Source of the DNA: Rhodosorus marinus
Taxonomy: Eukaryota; Rhodophyta; Stylonematophyceae; Stylonematales; Stylonemataceae
Length of the DNA stretch: 64,000 nt
NCBI GenBank assembly: GCA_029953675.1
Contig: JAMWBK010000004.1
Span: 744,001 to 808,000 of the forward strand
Reading direction: 5' to 3'
Positions 20,090-30,058 of this stretch are shown piece by piece. The notes beneath the pieces were generated by a model, which was not told the DNA's origin, searched no databases, and worked only from the letters and a program-made list of their open reading frames with translations. How positions within the stretch are numbered: position 1 is the stretch's first letter; every line of letters starts with the position of its first letter. The position numbers and the translations under genes were made by a program.

Positions 20090-20935
20090 AGGGCATATAC
20101 TCACGTCCCTGCCAGTCTCGACGATGAACTCCTCTACCCACCTAGGGGTCGTCATCATGGCCCCCAGCGCCTGGTACTCCGCTTCCGCCGTCGATTGGGC
20201 CAACGACCGTTGCTTCCATGATCGGTAAGCTCCATCGACTGTCACCAACCTGAAGTACTCCTACTGTCTTCTTGACTGGCCCATCTCGCATCAGAGTATC
20301 CGGTCACTTGATATCTGATTTGTCTCTCACCATCGTCCGAGGAGTTACCAATAGCTGGATCCGTTTTTGATTTACCACCCAATTTCATTACTTTTCCCCG
20401 CGTTCCTGCTAAATGTCCCAGGATCCGGCGCGCCTTTTCGAAATCTCCGAGTGGATAATCTGCCATTTTTCACGCGATCAAGCCGACTGCATAACTTATA
20501 TCAGGTCGCGTTCTAGTGCTTAAGTACAGGAGAGATCCAGTTAGCTCCTGAAACGGTGATGACGTCATTTCCATCGAAGTCCCTTTCGTAGAGGGTGCAA
20601 TGGAGATTGGTTTCGATAAGGGGCGGCATCCCTTCAAACCGTACGCGAGGGTAAGTTTGCGAATATAATCTGCCTGTGAGAGGTAGATTTCTCTTTTCCT
20701 CCGGTCTCGCTCTATTCTCACACCGAGGAAATCTCGTGCCGCTCTTAGATGTTTGTTGTCGTACAGGTTTGACAACATCTTCTTCGTTATCTCAACGTCC
20801 GTCCGGCTCCCAACGATAAGCATATCATCTACGTAGACCGCGACGATGCACTTCTCCTTCCGGTACACGCAGCTTTCTGTTCGCAGCTGCTGAAAACCTT
20901 GCGCAAGGAGATCGTTGCTTAGTTTCCGGTGCCGG
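20090..20935 (-). pseudogene. Ty1/copia polymerase remnant (RT and RNase H)
   Basis: On the minus strand: RHRKLSNDLLAQGFQQL, the RT catalytic AVYVDDMLIVG, FLGVRIERD, LSQADYIRKL, SPFQELTGSLLYLSTRTRPD, then, after a stop at about 20467-20469, a second frame with GYSDARWASQEDSRSTSGW, and in a shifted frame the RNase H signature WKQRSLAQSTAEAEYQAL (near 20170-20210). This is unmistakably copia pol (RVT_2). Upstream domains (gag, protease, integrase) are missing, and the frame is broken at least twice. Confidence 0.8.
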
Positions 20936-20942
20936 GCTGACT

Positions 20943-21028
20943 TTGAGATAACGAAGAAGATGTTGTCAAACCTGTACGACACCAAATATCTAGGAGCGAG
21001 ATTTCCTCGGTGTGAGAATAGAGCGAGA
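20943..21028 (+). repeat. Inverted copy of part of the copia RT
   Basis: About 86 bp is the inverted repeat of 20706-20795, inside the copia RT remnant, separated by about 150 bp. A transcript through both would form a stem of roughly 85 bp with a few mismatches. Confidence 0.6.
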
Positions 21029-21259
21029 CTATCTACGTCCATTCCCCTTAGTCTACACAAATTCATTCAATATCTTGAGCTTTTAGCGTTTAAGTGAGCC
21101 TGGAGTTGAAAAACGGAGAGTTCAAAGGCCCTCTCTGGAATATACGGTCACGGCTCTGTGGGCTCAAACCCTCGCGTATTTCACAAATTTGTGAGCTTGT
21201 CTAACTACGTCAAATCTGCCGTCAACTCTAATAGTAGATTTCACGCGACTTGTCATTTT

Positions 21260-21445
21260 AGTCTTGTTCTCGTTCCACGACTTTTTGACGCGCTTCTAGC
21301 TATTGAGTGAGAAGATTATTGTTAGACTGGCATTCATCTATACCCCCTACACTTCATGCGACTTAATGTTCTATTCTTGTTCTCTTTCCCGACTCTTTTT
21401 GACGTGCTTCTAGCTATTGAATGAGAAGATTATGCTTAGACTGGC
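21260..21445. repeat. Short tandem duplication at the 3' end of the RTX gene
   Basis: Two copies of about 70 bp (about 21260-21330 and 21373-21445), each carrying CTTCTAGCTATTGA(G/A)TGAGAAGATTAT and TTAGACTGGC. The second copy covers the stop codon of the RTX gene, so the first holds a duplicate of the gene's last bases. Confidence 0.5.
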
Positions 21446-22395
21446 CGTCCCTCGGCTACATCTTCGATGGCTTCCCACCGGTTGTCGTTAACGTTGAAGG
21501 TATATGCCTTATCCCATCCTTCCCCACCATGCACGTAATCGTATTCACTCCCGAAGATGCTCAGGTCTTTGATTACATCGTTCCCACTTTCTCCCCAAGC
21601 TTTGTCCGTGCCACCACCCATATTGATCTGGTCGTTTCCTGCTCCTCCGTAGATATAGTCTTTACCATTCCCGGCCCTAATTACATCATCACCGTCACCT
21701 CCATATACAAAGTCCCACCCCTGCTTCGAATGAATGTAGTCGTCACCTCCGTTGCCGAAAATCAGGTCTGCTTCTTTTGTTCCGAAGATTCGATCATCAG
21801 CTTCGGTTCCAACGAAGAGGTTCAGGCATTTGACCTTCATAAAACACCCTCCAGTAATTTCTCCACAACGCGAATCGTTAATAATAGCTTGTCTGTTCAC
21901 ACCATTGTACACGATATCAGCCACAATTGTCAGCGTTCTGACGGTTTTACAGCAGTTCAAAGTCGCTGGACTCATTGTGTAGTCGTAATAGACGACCTGC
22001 AAGTTGTCTCCAGATTCGTCCAGTTGAAATTCGTCCAAACCGGCAGCGTTGTCCACTGTGCCCTCCAGGAGACCCACCCGCACCCGCTTGATGTCGTAGC
22101 CGTCTCTGGTCGGTCTGAAGGAAATCCTCGCGGTGGTGGCCCCGGTATCGCTATCGTAGTTATTCTTGACACAAACTTGAAGCTTGATATTAAACTGGTC
22201 GTACATATCTCGGCAGTAGACGTCTCTTGCCCAGAACACCCTCCGCTCGGCTACTGGCACTGTAGACGTGTCGCCCCGTGGGATCTTCGCCGGCGCAACA
22301 CTAGGCATTGGGAAGTCCGCACACGTACTCTGAGCTCGCACATAGCTCGCCGCCACTAGCATGGCCAGGAGGCTCAGCTTAATAAACATTGCCAT
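21436..22395 (-). CDS. Secreted protein with RTX-like calcium-binding repeats
   Basis: 319 residues. Starts with a signal peptide (MAMFIKLSLLAMLVAASYVRA, cleavage near residue 21), then a head domain of about 170 residues beginning STCADFP and including IKRVRVGLLEG, NCCKTVRTLTIVADI and paired cysteines. From about residue 195 come nonapeptide repeats of the GGxGxDxhx type (GTEADDRIFGTKEADLIFG, GGDGDDVIRAGNGKD, GGAGNDQINMGG). Such repeats fold as a calcium-filled beta-roll in extracellular proteins; binding here is inferred. The head domain resembles those of the genes at 46320 and 62998. No enzymatic or toxic domain is seen. A TATA box lies about 112 bp upstream; no introns. Confidence 0.8.
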   Translation of the reverse strand: MAMFIKLSLLAMLVAASYVRAQSTCADFPMPSVAPAKIPRGDTSTVPVAERRVFWARDVYCRDMYDQFNIKLQVCVKNNYDSDTGATTARISFRPTRDGYDIKRVRVGLLEGTVDNAAGLDEFQLDESGDNLQVVYYDYTMSPATLNCCKTVRTLTIVADIVYNGVNRQAIINDSRCGEITGGCFMKVKCLNLFVGTEADDRIFGTKEADLIFGNGGDDYIHSKQGWDFVYGGDGDDVIRAGNGKDYIYGGAGNDQINMGGGTDKAWGESGNDVIKDLSIFGSEYDYVHGGEGWDKAYTFNVNDNRWEAIEDVAEGRPV

Positions 22396-22506
22396 TCTTC
22401 CTCCTCAAACGAGTCGTTCACGAACAAAAACTCTCCACCAGACTCGTTGATCCTATAGCTTGATCTATGACCAATACCACCCACATCCAGGGCGCAGACG
22501 GATACC

Positions 22507-22515
22507 TTTATATAG
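22507..22515 (-). promoter_or_regulatory. TATA box of the RTX gene
   Basis: The minus strand reads CTATATAAA about 112 bp before the ATG. The same nine bases stand upstream of the cysteine-module gene (63187-63195). Confidence 0.55.
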
Positions 22516-22641
22516 CCTGGGCCGGTAGCTCCCGTGTGAAGTGAACTCGAACTTTCCACGGAAGAGTTTTCCGCTGAACAGCCAAGGGAAGAACGGCCAA
22601 CGAGTTGAACACAACGAGGTAAGGCGCCATGTTGCAACAGT

Positions 22642-22688
22642 TTGGAATGTCATCAACCGCCCTTAACGCGGCTGATGATATTCCAAAC
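22642..22688. repeat. Imperfect 20-bp hairpin
   Basis: TTTGGAATGTCATCAACCGC pairs with GCGGCTGATGATATTCCAAA (two mismatches), with a 7-base loop, about 250 bp upstream of the RTX ATG. Role unknown; a foldback element or a regulatory palindrome are options. Confidence 0.4.
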
Positions 22689-22699
22689 TAGGAGTTGTT

Positions 22700-23470
22700 C
22701 TGGACTTGTTGTTCTAGCCTGGATTTATAATATTACAGATTCCTCCAGTGGGAAGTGTACAGAATTCAACCGAGGTAGATCTGCTGTTCGATGCAATGAG
22801 TTCTAACGAGTGCTTTCTTTCGTTTTGCCAACCCGAGACTAACGCTCTAGTACAGCAAAGCCCGCACAAAAACGTAGATGAGTGAGTGGAGGTAGCACAT
22901 TTAGTTCTAGCCAGTGCTTTCTTTCTTTTTACCTCCAACGTAGGGAGCGGCTGTAGCTCGCCCAGGTTTACCTCATTTCCAGGTTTGGGATTGGAGATGG
23001 TCGTCCAAGCTTTGCAGCGCAAGACAATAGAAAAGTTGATTGGCCATGGACTTGTCTGCTTCTGTCCGATCCGTTCTAATTGGTATCTTGAAGCCGAAGA
23101 ATCCTTGAAAAGCAGCGAGGCTCGACCCTCGTATGCTGAGGTAACCGCACCTGAAACAAATCATGAATAAACCACCCTCTTCGGATCGCGTCTATCAACA
23201 TTTCCATCTACCGGTTCAACCGTTGAGAGAACATCCTCCTCTATCAACTGACAGTAGATGCCATTTGTACTTCTAATATTCCTAAGATTCATTTATCCGT
23301 TTCCGTCAGCTACAAAATATTTACACAATTCAATATTGCCGACAGGGCCCTGGAGATGGCTTCTTTGGTCCCTAAGCCGAAACAGGGCGTAGCGGGTGAG
23401 AAGGGTGTGACCTACTAGTTCACCGACTAGCTCGCCGGAAGTTTTTGCCTTATCTGCAATGTAATCATCA
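22700..23470. other. No gene recognised
   Basis: Opposing frames of about 100 codons (22714-23022 minus, 22886-23170 plus) have no recognisable motif. A small direct repeat around GTTCTA-AGTGCTTTCTTTC occurs near 22800 and 22900. Confidence 0.3.
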
Positions 23471-23479
23471 GCGGAACGT

Positions 23480-23830
23480 GAACCGCTAAAAAAAAAGCGG
23501 GAAACGCTGGTTCCTGCGCGAGCCGCTCTGCCGTTCCTGGAGCGGCCACATTTTCGTTAGAAACCAGGCAGCTTTGCCGTTCAACCCGCAATAAGCGCCG
23601 TTGTAGAGATGGCCCTAAGCGGATTGCATGTCCTGTTCTTGTTTGTTGCGTATGTTATTTCGCAAGGCCTCCCGTACGGGGGCCCTGCACTCACCAACGT
23701 ATTGAAAGTTGAGCACATTACGCACTACTTAAATGTTCACATACGATAGCGAACATTTCGGGCTCTCGTTTTTCGAAACCCGCCCAGAGATGATTAGTCA
23801 ATCAACCCTGAAGACCATTCGTTCGAAGAA
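23480..23830. repeat. Repeat family D, copy 2
   Basis: Partner of 15790-16175, followed in the same order by family A (23880) and inverted family B (24085). Confidence 0.45.
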
Positions 23831-23879
23831 AGGTGAAAAAAACAATTGTAATGCAATAGCTGGTCGACCGGTACCATTG

Positions 23880-24060
23880 GTAGTTGAGTGTTTTAGCTTC
23901 ATGGATTCTGTTAATGCTCCCGTTGGCTTCACAAATTCTTCCACCAGCACCCCAACCGGCTTTCTTTGTTGTTAACCCCGTTTGAGTTTCCTGCTGTGAC
24001 GCATGAACACTGCGTTGGTGTTTGGAGGCGCGTACTCTTCGCCTTCAGCGGTGGTTTATC
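23880..24060 (+). mobile_element. Family A 3' fragment (decayed)
   Basis: TTCATGGATTCTGTT, GTTGGCTTC and TTTGAGTTTCCTGCTGTG blocks of the family A C-terminus, ending in GGTGGTTTATC. No open frame. Confidence 0.45.
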
Positions 24061-24084
24061 GGTTTTTATTGGTTTTTATTGGTA

Positions 24085-24365
24085 GTTTTATTAGCCCCAT
24101 AGCCCAAAGCATAGTCTAAAGCGCCACGCAAGGCGTGAAAGGGAACTAAGAACTAGGTAGGGAAGCGTGCAAACCCAGGCGCCGATGGCGCGCCTCGGCG
24201 AGCAGGCTGCTAAAATATCGCCACTGAGTGGTCTAATAGCCTTAATCGCTACGCAGAACGGAAACTGAGTTAGGTACTAGGGCCAAAGCATGCAAGCGCA
24301 GGCGGTGATGGCACGCCTCGGCGAGCATGCTGATAGAATATCGCCAAAGAGCGACGCTTACGTGA
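24085..24365 (-). mobile_element. Family B 3' end, two stacked pieces
   Basis: Two successive minus-strand family B 3' ends (near 24100-24230 and 24240-24365), each with the GCTACGCA or GCCACGCA signature, GCGCGCCTCGGCGAGCA-like text and AATATCGCCA. The first is headed by repeats of GGTTTTTATT, taken as its simple-repeat tail. Confidence 0.5.
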
Positions 24366-24379
24366 ACTCGGCAGTTGAG

Positions 24380-25030
24380 ACGCAGTATATGTTGTTGACC
24401 ATGTGCTCCGATGCCCCCGATTCCATGATGATGGTGGCATCCACCGTTTTCCTAGCCGCAGCTGGAACTCCTACTCCTCCTTTGAAACGCGCCGGCCAGT
24501 CCGAAACTCCTTTGGCTGCATCCGGACATCTCATCATAGTTGATGATGTCCATGGTCAGATCCCTAATCCTCGGGTCTGGAGTATTGCTCAGAGTCGTGT
24601 AGAGGTGAACTCTGAGCTCCTCCCTATTGTTGATACCAGACCTGAGGACTCGGGCTTTCTCGTCATCTGAAAGGTGCACCCCTTGTGCTCCTTGATCGAT
24701 GCGAACTGCTCGTCGTACCATTCGATCAGGGCTCTTACCGACCGGGTTGCTCTAAACCTTTTTTTTTCTGTGCAATTCGTTCCACAGTTGTTGCAGGTTT
24801 ACCGACCTTCTCTGTGAATACTCATCTATCCTGCAAGGCGAGCCACATCTCTAGCGCAGTGTCGCCCCCTTCCACCGCGACTTCCAGCACTCCGTCCGTT
24901 AGAGCGGAGATCATTGCTGCCCTTGCCTTGCGACTGTCCCCGTCGCTGAGGCTCTTTGCCTCCTGGCTCTTCCAGAGCTCCCCCTAGCTCAGTGTAGTCC
25001 AGGTACATCTCGACCGTTAGCTTCCACTAT
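24380..25030 (-). mobile_element. Ty1/copia gag remnant
   Basis: Minus-strand pieces in shifting frames: ELWKSQEAKSLSDGDSRKA, ISALTDGVLEVAVEGGDTA, LEMWLALQDR, then LIEWYDEQFASIKEHKG, then LSDDEKARVLRSGINNREEL and DLTMDIINYDEM. The order matches copia-type gag (a WxxLE-like centre, then the SDDEK-hVxxLhxGL segment and a final DLT-x3-I-x3-DEM). It is distinct from the gag at 5-7 kb. An adenine run (AAAAAAAAA near 24760) accompanies one frame change. Confidence 0.6.
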
Positions 25031-25069
25031 CTAAAGGCGAGATAACCCTTCTCCTAACCCAGGACAAAA

Positions 25070-25385
25070 ATGGAGGGCGGATGGACACCCCTCATGTCTA
25101 CTGTCGACCGTAACAGGTTCGGCCTCCTCCTCCGTAAGTCGTCGCAAAGAGTTGAAATTCTCGGTTGTTCGTCTTCCCCAGGTCGTCGTAGTTCGGCTCT
25201 AGCTCATCGTCTGGTACCTCTGGTCATTGAGTGCTTTGGGTTTATGGGTTCCGCTGGTTCTCGTTGTCTTCGGGAATTGTTCCGCGAACGCCCTGACTGT
25301 CTCTCCTAGTTTGTTTACCCTCTTATGCTTCTTACTGTAGCGTATGAACGCTGCTTTCACTGCGCTTATACCTCGGCTTACATCA
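25070..25385 (+). mobile_element. Family A 3' fragment
   Basis: Plus-strand family A C-terminal segment (LAHRLVPLVIECFGFMGS, then LRELFRERPDC) with stops after it. A second, better copy follows at once. Confidence 0.5.
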
Positions 25386-25404
25386 GCCCCCTTGGCCGTA
25401 CGAG

Positions 25405-26016
25405 ATGGGTTCGTCGTGCCCTCTCTGCTCTCAGACTGAAGACAACGCAGATTTTGGCGCCCACCTGCTCGCTAGTTGCCCGGCGGTGAAAGGTGCTCGA
25501 ACCCGCCGCCACACACGGATCTTGAACCTGTTATACCGGGAACTTCCGCCTATAGTCCGGCAAGCCGGTCTGGAAATCGAACGTGAGAAACCTTTACCCG
25601 TCGCGGACTTTCAAAATGATGAACGCCGTGTAGCCGACCTGGTGATCACCTGTGACGACAGCCGCCGTACCACATACGTTGATCTTGCTGTTCCTAACCC
25701 TCAAGCTAGTCGTTATCTCCCGGCTGCGGGGGAGCGCCGTGGATCTGCCGCCGCCAGCATGAGACGCCGCAAAGAGATCAAATACGCGGGGGCTTTGTCT
25801 TCCCCTGGTGTTCGTGCTTCGGCACTAGCACATCGCTTGGTACCCCTGATCATTGAGTGCTTTGGGTTCATGGACTCTGTTGGTTCTCGCTGGCTTCGGG
25901 AGTTGTTCCGCGAACGCCCTGACCGTCTTCAATCGTTGTTTACCTGCTTAAGTTTCCTGCTGTGGCGCATGAATGCCTCTTTGATGTTGGAGGCGCGAGT
26001 ACTTCGCCGCGCTTAG
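25405..26016 (+). CDS. Family A CCHC motif plus restriction-like endonuclease (C-terminal ORF)
   Basis: 203 residues, the best-preserved family A frame. It opens with a CCHC motif (CPLC, then H and C in AHLLASC), followed by a conserved RRHTRIL. The endonuclease core is VADLVITCDDSRRTTYVDLAV, where the usual K/R-PD of R2/NeSL-type endonucleases reads (V)AD, then the D of the YVDLAV strand, then an Arg-rich segment (AASMRRRKEIKYAGAL) that supplies the later basic residue. The C-terminal 80 residues, starting LAHRLVPLIIECFGF, are the most frequently repeated part in the window. The start ATG is simply the first in the frame; the true protein would extend upstream into a reverse transcriptase, absent here. 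It is a 5'-truncated insertion rather than a host gene. The 3'UTR ends CCGATTAAACCATTCG with TTCG repeats. Confidence 0.6.
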   Translation: MGSSCPLCSQTEDNADFGAHLLASCPAVKGARTRRHTRILNLLYRELPPIVRQAGLEIEREKPLPVADFQNDERRVADLVITCDDSRRTTYVDLAVPNPQASRYLPAAGERRGSAAASMRRRKEIKYAGALSSPGVRASALAHRLVPLIIECFGFMDSVGSRWLRELFRERPDRLQSLFTCLSFLLWRMNASLMLEARVLRRA

Positions 26017-26645
26017 TCTTTTTTTCCCCCGGGGTTTTTTTTTTCAGCCTCCGATTAAACCATTCGTTCGTTCGTTCGATGTTGGACGCGTGATCTCCGC
26101 CGCGCATCGTCTTCGTTTCGCCTCGGGGTTTTTCTTTTAGTTTCCGATTAAACAGAGTCATTCAATAAATCATAGTGCTCTGCTGGCCTGGCAAACGACA
26201 ATCATTTGTTCTGATTGTATTCTCCAGGTGTTAGTAATCACGACACGCTTAGTACACTGTCAGCACCACCTGTCCAAGTCCAGTCACTCAGCAGCCATGT
26301 TGATTGGGTCATCCCAAATTGATATCGACCTATGGGTTGCCCGACTTATAGACTCATACAAAATCTTTCCTGATACTTACTTGCTTGCGTTGGCCATCAG
26401 GAGAGCAGTCGATAATGAAACTTTTATAGCACCCCTGCTATCAGTCAGACTCTCCTGCCAGGGGTCCTGGGCTAAGCACAGTCATTCTATTATCATGTTG
26501 GTTCGATTCATCCTATGCAATCAATCCTTGGATTTGCCAGTCTAGACTTATGCAAACTCTTCTTGATACTAACTGGGATAGGTGGACATTCAGGGGAGCA
26601 TTCCATAGTGCAGCTTTGTTGCATGTCTGCTATCACTCAGGAGCA
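26017..26645. other. Family A 3'UTR and unassigned sequence
   Basis: 26017-26160 holds the family A 3'UTR and a second, partial copy of its tail (TTCGTTCGTTCGTTCG, then a CCGATTAAACAG end). 26160-26645 shows no gene; a weak internal similarity links about 26280-26390 with 26470-26575. Confidence 0.35.
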
Positions 26646-26649
26646 GGTC

Positions 26650-27060
26650 TATCCTGGCCTTATTAGCATAGCCTACAGCGCTACGCAAACCGTTAAAAGG
26701 AACTAAGAACTAGGTAGGGAAGCGTGCAAACCATGCGCTGGGTCAAGTACCTATCTCCCATCTGACGCCTTGCGCCGGGATTGTGCAGCTGCTACTTTTC
26801 TTCCCCGACTGGAGGAACCACGATACGCCGAGAGTACGGCGAGCCTCCCTTGTGCTGAGAGCACGGCGCAAAGGTTTCAGCCCTTCATCTTCGAAACCTT
26901 TGGTCATCTTGAAAAGTCAAACTTGGAGTGACTGCATAAATGTTTTCTGGCCATCCTACCAAACCATCTTGTACTCCTCCTCCGGTTCAGAGTCACTGTA
27001 TGGCGATATTCTAGCAGCATGCTAGGCGAGGCTCGCTACCACCGCTTTGGCTCTTAAGTT
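26650..27060. mobile_element. Family B fragments, head to head
   Basis: 26650-26740 is a minus-strand family B 3' end (ACTAGGTAGGGAAGCGTGCAAACC). 26740-27060 is a decayed plus-strand piece (pieces of RRKGFSPSSSKPLVIL and YGDILAAC) corresponding to the SHRFQPFIVESFG-to-SSSMLAE part of the intact frame. No open frame. Confidence 0.45.
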
Positions 27061-27347
27061 TTTGCTCCTCGTCCCTAGTTCGGATCATCCCCTGAGTAGC
27101 GCTTAAGACTTCGATGGCAATCACACCGCCAAGAGTCCGGCGATCGGAGGGAGAGAGGAGAGGATTGCATCCGGCCGGCAACGCTCAAGCCCGCGGATTG
27201 TTCGTCGGGATGGCCGATCAATCGAGAACATCTTCATCCTTCTGTGAAAGTTGAAATTCGTAGGATTTATTATTGAATTTATAGAACTATGAGGAAGGCC
27301 AGGTTCGGACTATATCTATCGGCTTGTCGGTGGTTGTCGGTGGGAGA

Positions 27348-27992
27348 TCAGAGCCAGGGTTTGGATTCAAATGATGTAGAAATGTTGGGTGCGTCAAATA
27401 AGGTAAATTCAAGTTGTTCAATGAGCTTTCGTCGCTCCCTGGATCTTCTCGCGGACTCTCTGTTCCTCAACTTGCGTTTGTAAAGTACAAGGTCTCTCTC
27501 CTCGGCGCTCATACTCTTCACCTTGTATGAGGTCGTTCCGCTAATGTCCGCTAGGAGCTCAGATGGGTACATCTGGGCTTCAATTGCCCTCTTTTTCCAT
27601 AGGGGCATCCCCTTCCTCCGCATCTTCTTTCCATTGGACTCTTCCCGAGCAAGATCGTTTTGGTTCATTGGCGCAGCAAGAACATCTCGAGATACAACTG
27701 GGTGCATGAAATGCTGCTCCTGTCCAGAAACATTTGACCGCATATCGAAGTCTTGACATGCCGACCGGCAGTCCTGTCCCAGACCATTGTCCAGACCGAA
27801 TTGTGATGCCAACAACGCATCCATCACATCCTGCTTGGGGTCCGAAGCCTTCTTGGCTGTGGCGGTGCCGCACAGTTCAACTACAAGCTGGCAAAAGCCA
27901 GGTATATCAGTCAACTGGCCTCCATCGTAGGCCTGCAGTCTCTCCTCAAATTCCAGCATAGTGGGATCCATCTCTCTCTGTACCTGTATCAT
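27348..27992 (-). CDS. bZIP-type DNA-binding protein, zipper nearly absent
   Basis: 214 residues from the ATG at 27992. The first ~60 residues are acidic, the middle has no known domain, and about residues 110-130 are basic (NGKKMRRKGMPLWKKRA). The bZIP basic region is near the C-terminus: KRKLRNRESARRSRERRKL, with the invariant N-x7-R. After only about one heptad (LIEQLEF) the protein ends with about 20 unrelated residues. A normal bZIP has four or more leucine heptads for dimerisation, so this one is truncated, dimerises otherwise, or has an unseen 3' exon; I found no good GT donor at the break. Nuclear transcription factor by family; targets unknown. TATA at 28093-28099. Confidence 0.65.
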   Translation of the reverse strand: MIQVQREMDPTMLEFEERLQAYDGGQLTDIPGFCQLVVELCGTATAKKASDPKQDVMDALLASQFGLDNGLGQDCRSACQDFDMRSNVSGQEQHFMHPVVSRDVLAAPMNQNDLAREESNGKKMRRKGMPLWKKRAIEAQMYPSELLADISGTTSYKVKSMSAEERDLVLYKRKLRNRESARRSRERRKLIEQLEFTLFDAPNISTSFESKPWL

Positions 27993-28092
27993 TTGCTCTT
28001 TCTACCATTCCTAGTTTGTGCTAGCTTGTCTTTTGCTTATCTGTCTCTCTCGCTCAACCGCCTCTCAAACAACAGTCACTCTGCTCGTGTGC

Positions 28093-28099
28093 ATTTATA
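28093..28099 (-). promoter_or_regulatory. TATA box of the bZIP gene
   Basis: TATAAAT on the minus strand, about 101 bp before the ATG, in line with the other TATA spacings in the window. Confidence 0.55.
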
Positions 28100-28104
28100 C
28101 ACTT

Positions 28105-30055
28105 AGCCGGATCAACAGCAACAGGTCCCACGAGCATGGGCGCTAATTTTCCGACGAGGGGTTCTCAAATTCGATTCCGCATTCGTTACCTTTTGACTTA
28201 AACTTTTTTCTTTTCTTCTGTTTCTTTGATAAGCTCCGACTCTTATTTTGTTTTCTTTATGCGCACTCGTGCCACGCTGCATAAGATAGTTAGGATGCAC
28301 ACCCAATCCACTCCAAGAGGAATCGATGAGGAAACTCCGCACAATCTGACCCGAAGGACTGTAAGACTCCAGAACCGATTCGAGAGTACCGCTTTCAGAG
28401 AACTAAAAACGAACAAAAAGGTGAAAACAAGGACGAGGGCCTAAGCGAGAAGGCGCACTCTCCAGTGGGCTCTCCTTGCAGGTTGCCGTACTCCAACTTC
28501 CTTATTCAGCCTACGCACGATTCCAACAGCACAACCCGGCTTGCCCGCCGTTTTCTACCCCTCACAAGCTAAAGCCAGGACAAGGGGAAACCCAGATCAG
28601 ACTTATCAAAAATCAACGAGGAGAACGAATTCTGAGAAAGGAATCCGGTAGCTAAACTTAACTTGCTGCCGGCATCCCTTCCCCCCCGGCTCAAATTCCA
28701 ATCCCTCCATCAACAAAGCTCGCCGTCCCAATGGAATTTAAAAGACTAAAAGAACACTAACGAGATACTATGACTCCTACCCTCAGGTGGATTGGAGTCA
28801 AGACTTGGATTCAGCTTCAGTCCTCGTGCCTGGCTCACAAGGCCACCATCATCCCCCCCCTTCAACTCTGCCGTTTCTCAATGGACGACCGGCAACCTTT
28901 TGCCAATCGATTTTTCTACAAAAACTTTAACAGTACGTTCTGAACCGTAGTTTTGACCCCATTTGCGATGAGTTTGCTTTTTAGGTGTTCGGCTTCGACA
29001 CCGGCTAGCCATTCACCAACAAAAATGAGCTCCAATTCAATATTTTCGTGAGACAAGAACATCGCGTTGGGGTCATATCCAAAGAACACCTTTTTACGGG
29101 TAGGTAGTGAATGCACTATTTGCTTTATTATTGCTTTGACGTTGTCTCATTCATTGTTTATGGAGAAGAACACTAATTGTTTAAGGGGGGGTTATGGAAA
29201 AGGAATTATAGCGTCGAAAATTTTTCGAGAGCGAGGCTGACGCTAATTATATTCATAATTCAACGCTCATCGCGAGTACCCCGCGGAGTCCGGTGTTTTC
29301 TTTTTTTGTACAAATAGAGGAGGGGCTGAATTTATTTACATAATTTAACGCTCATCGGGAACGACAGATCAATTGTTTTAAAAAATCAGAATTTACTGGA
29401 ATTAGGCAACTTCCCAAACATACGATTCCTTCCCCCTCCTCTTCGTACTGTTCAGTGTAGAATATTGGAACAAAAATTAAATGTTCGAGGTTTTCTGCGA
29501 AATCTCTGTACCCCACCCCACTCTGCTAGCGTTTGTTTTGCGGGCAACTGGAATAGGGGTTAGCCGGTTCAAGTGTAAATTACAGTATAGTACTGTTTAT
29601 AGTATATAAATAAATTATTTAATATTTTGTCTTACTCTAATACCTTCTTGGTTATCCAGTTTACAATGATTAATCACTAAGCGCAGGAGAGAAACAATCT
29701 GAGGTTCGCATGGTAAAAACGGGGTTGGTAAACGAACTCGTCTAGAGTTTCTGTCCGACTTCGTGCCTGCGTTTGTCCCCACAAATATATCAATAAACTT
29801 TTATTTTACAGAAATACCTCTAATTAGTACTTTGCGAGACGGGGGGGGTACGTACTCTCACTGACTCATACGTGAATTGCAACGAGGCCTGTAAGGGTCT
29901 CATCCAAAACAGGCAAATTCTCACCACGGTTTGGCACATCCACATGAAAATGCTAGTTCTAATTCAAGGGAAAAACTACTGCATAAATGAGTTTATTCAA
30001 TAGTTTTAGAGACGTTTTGACAACAACTACCATTATTATGAATAAATTACTCTAA
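28105..30055. other. Gene-poor, A+T-leaning stretch
   Basis: No gene recognised. Near 29245-29275 and 29330-29360 a small repeat (ATAATT(C/T)AACGCTCATCG) occurs twice. Several short G or C runs are present. Confidence 0.35.
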
Positions 30056-30058
30056 AAT

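Noticed and set aside
21421-22359. 312-codon plus-strand frame opposite the RTX gene
   Set aside because: Long only because Gly/Asp-rich repeats avoid stops on the reverse strand; no domain, and the minus-strand gene has a signal peptide and TATA box.
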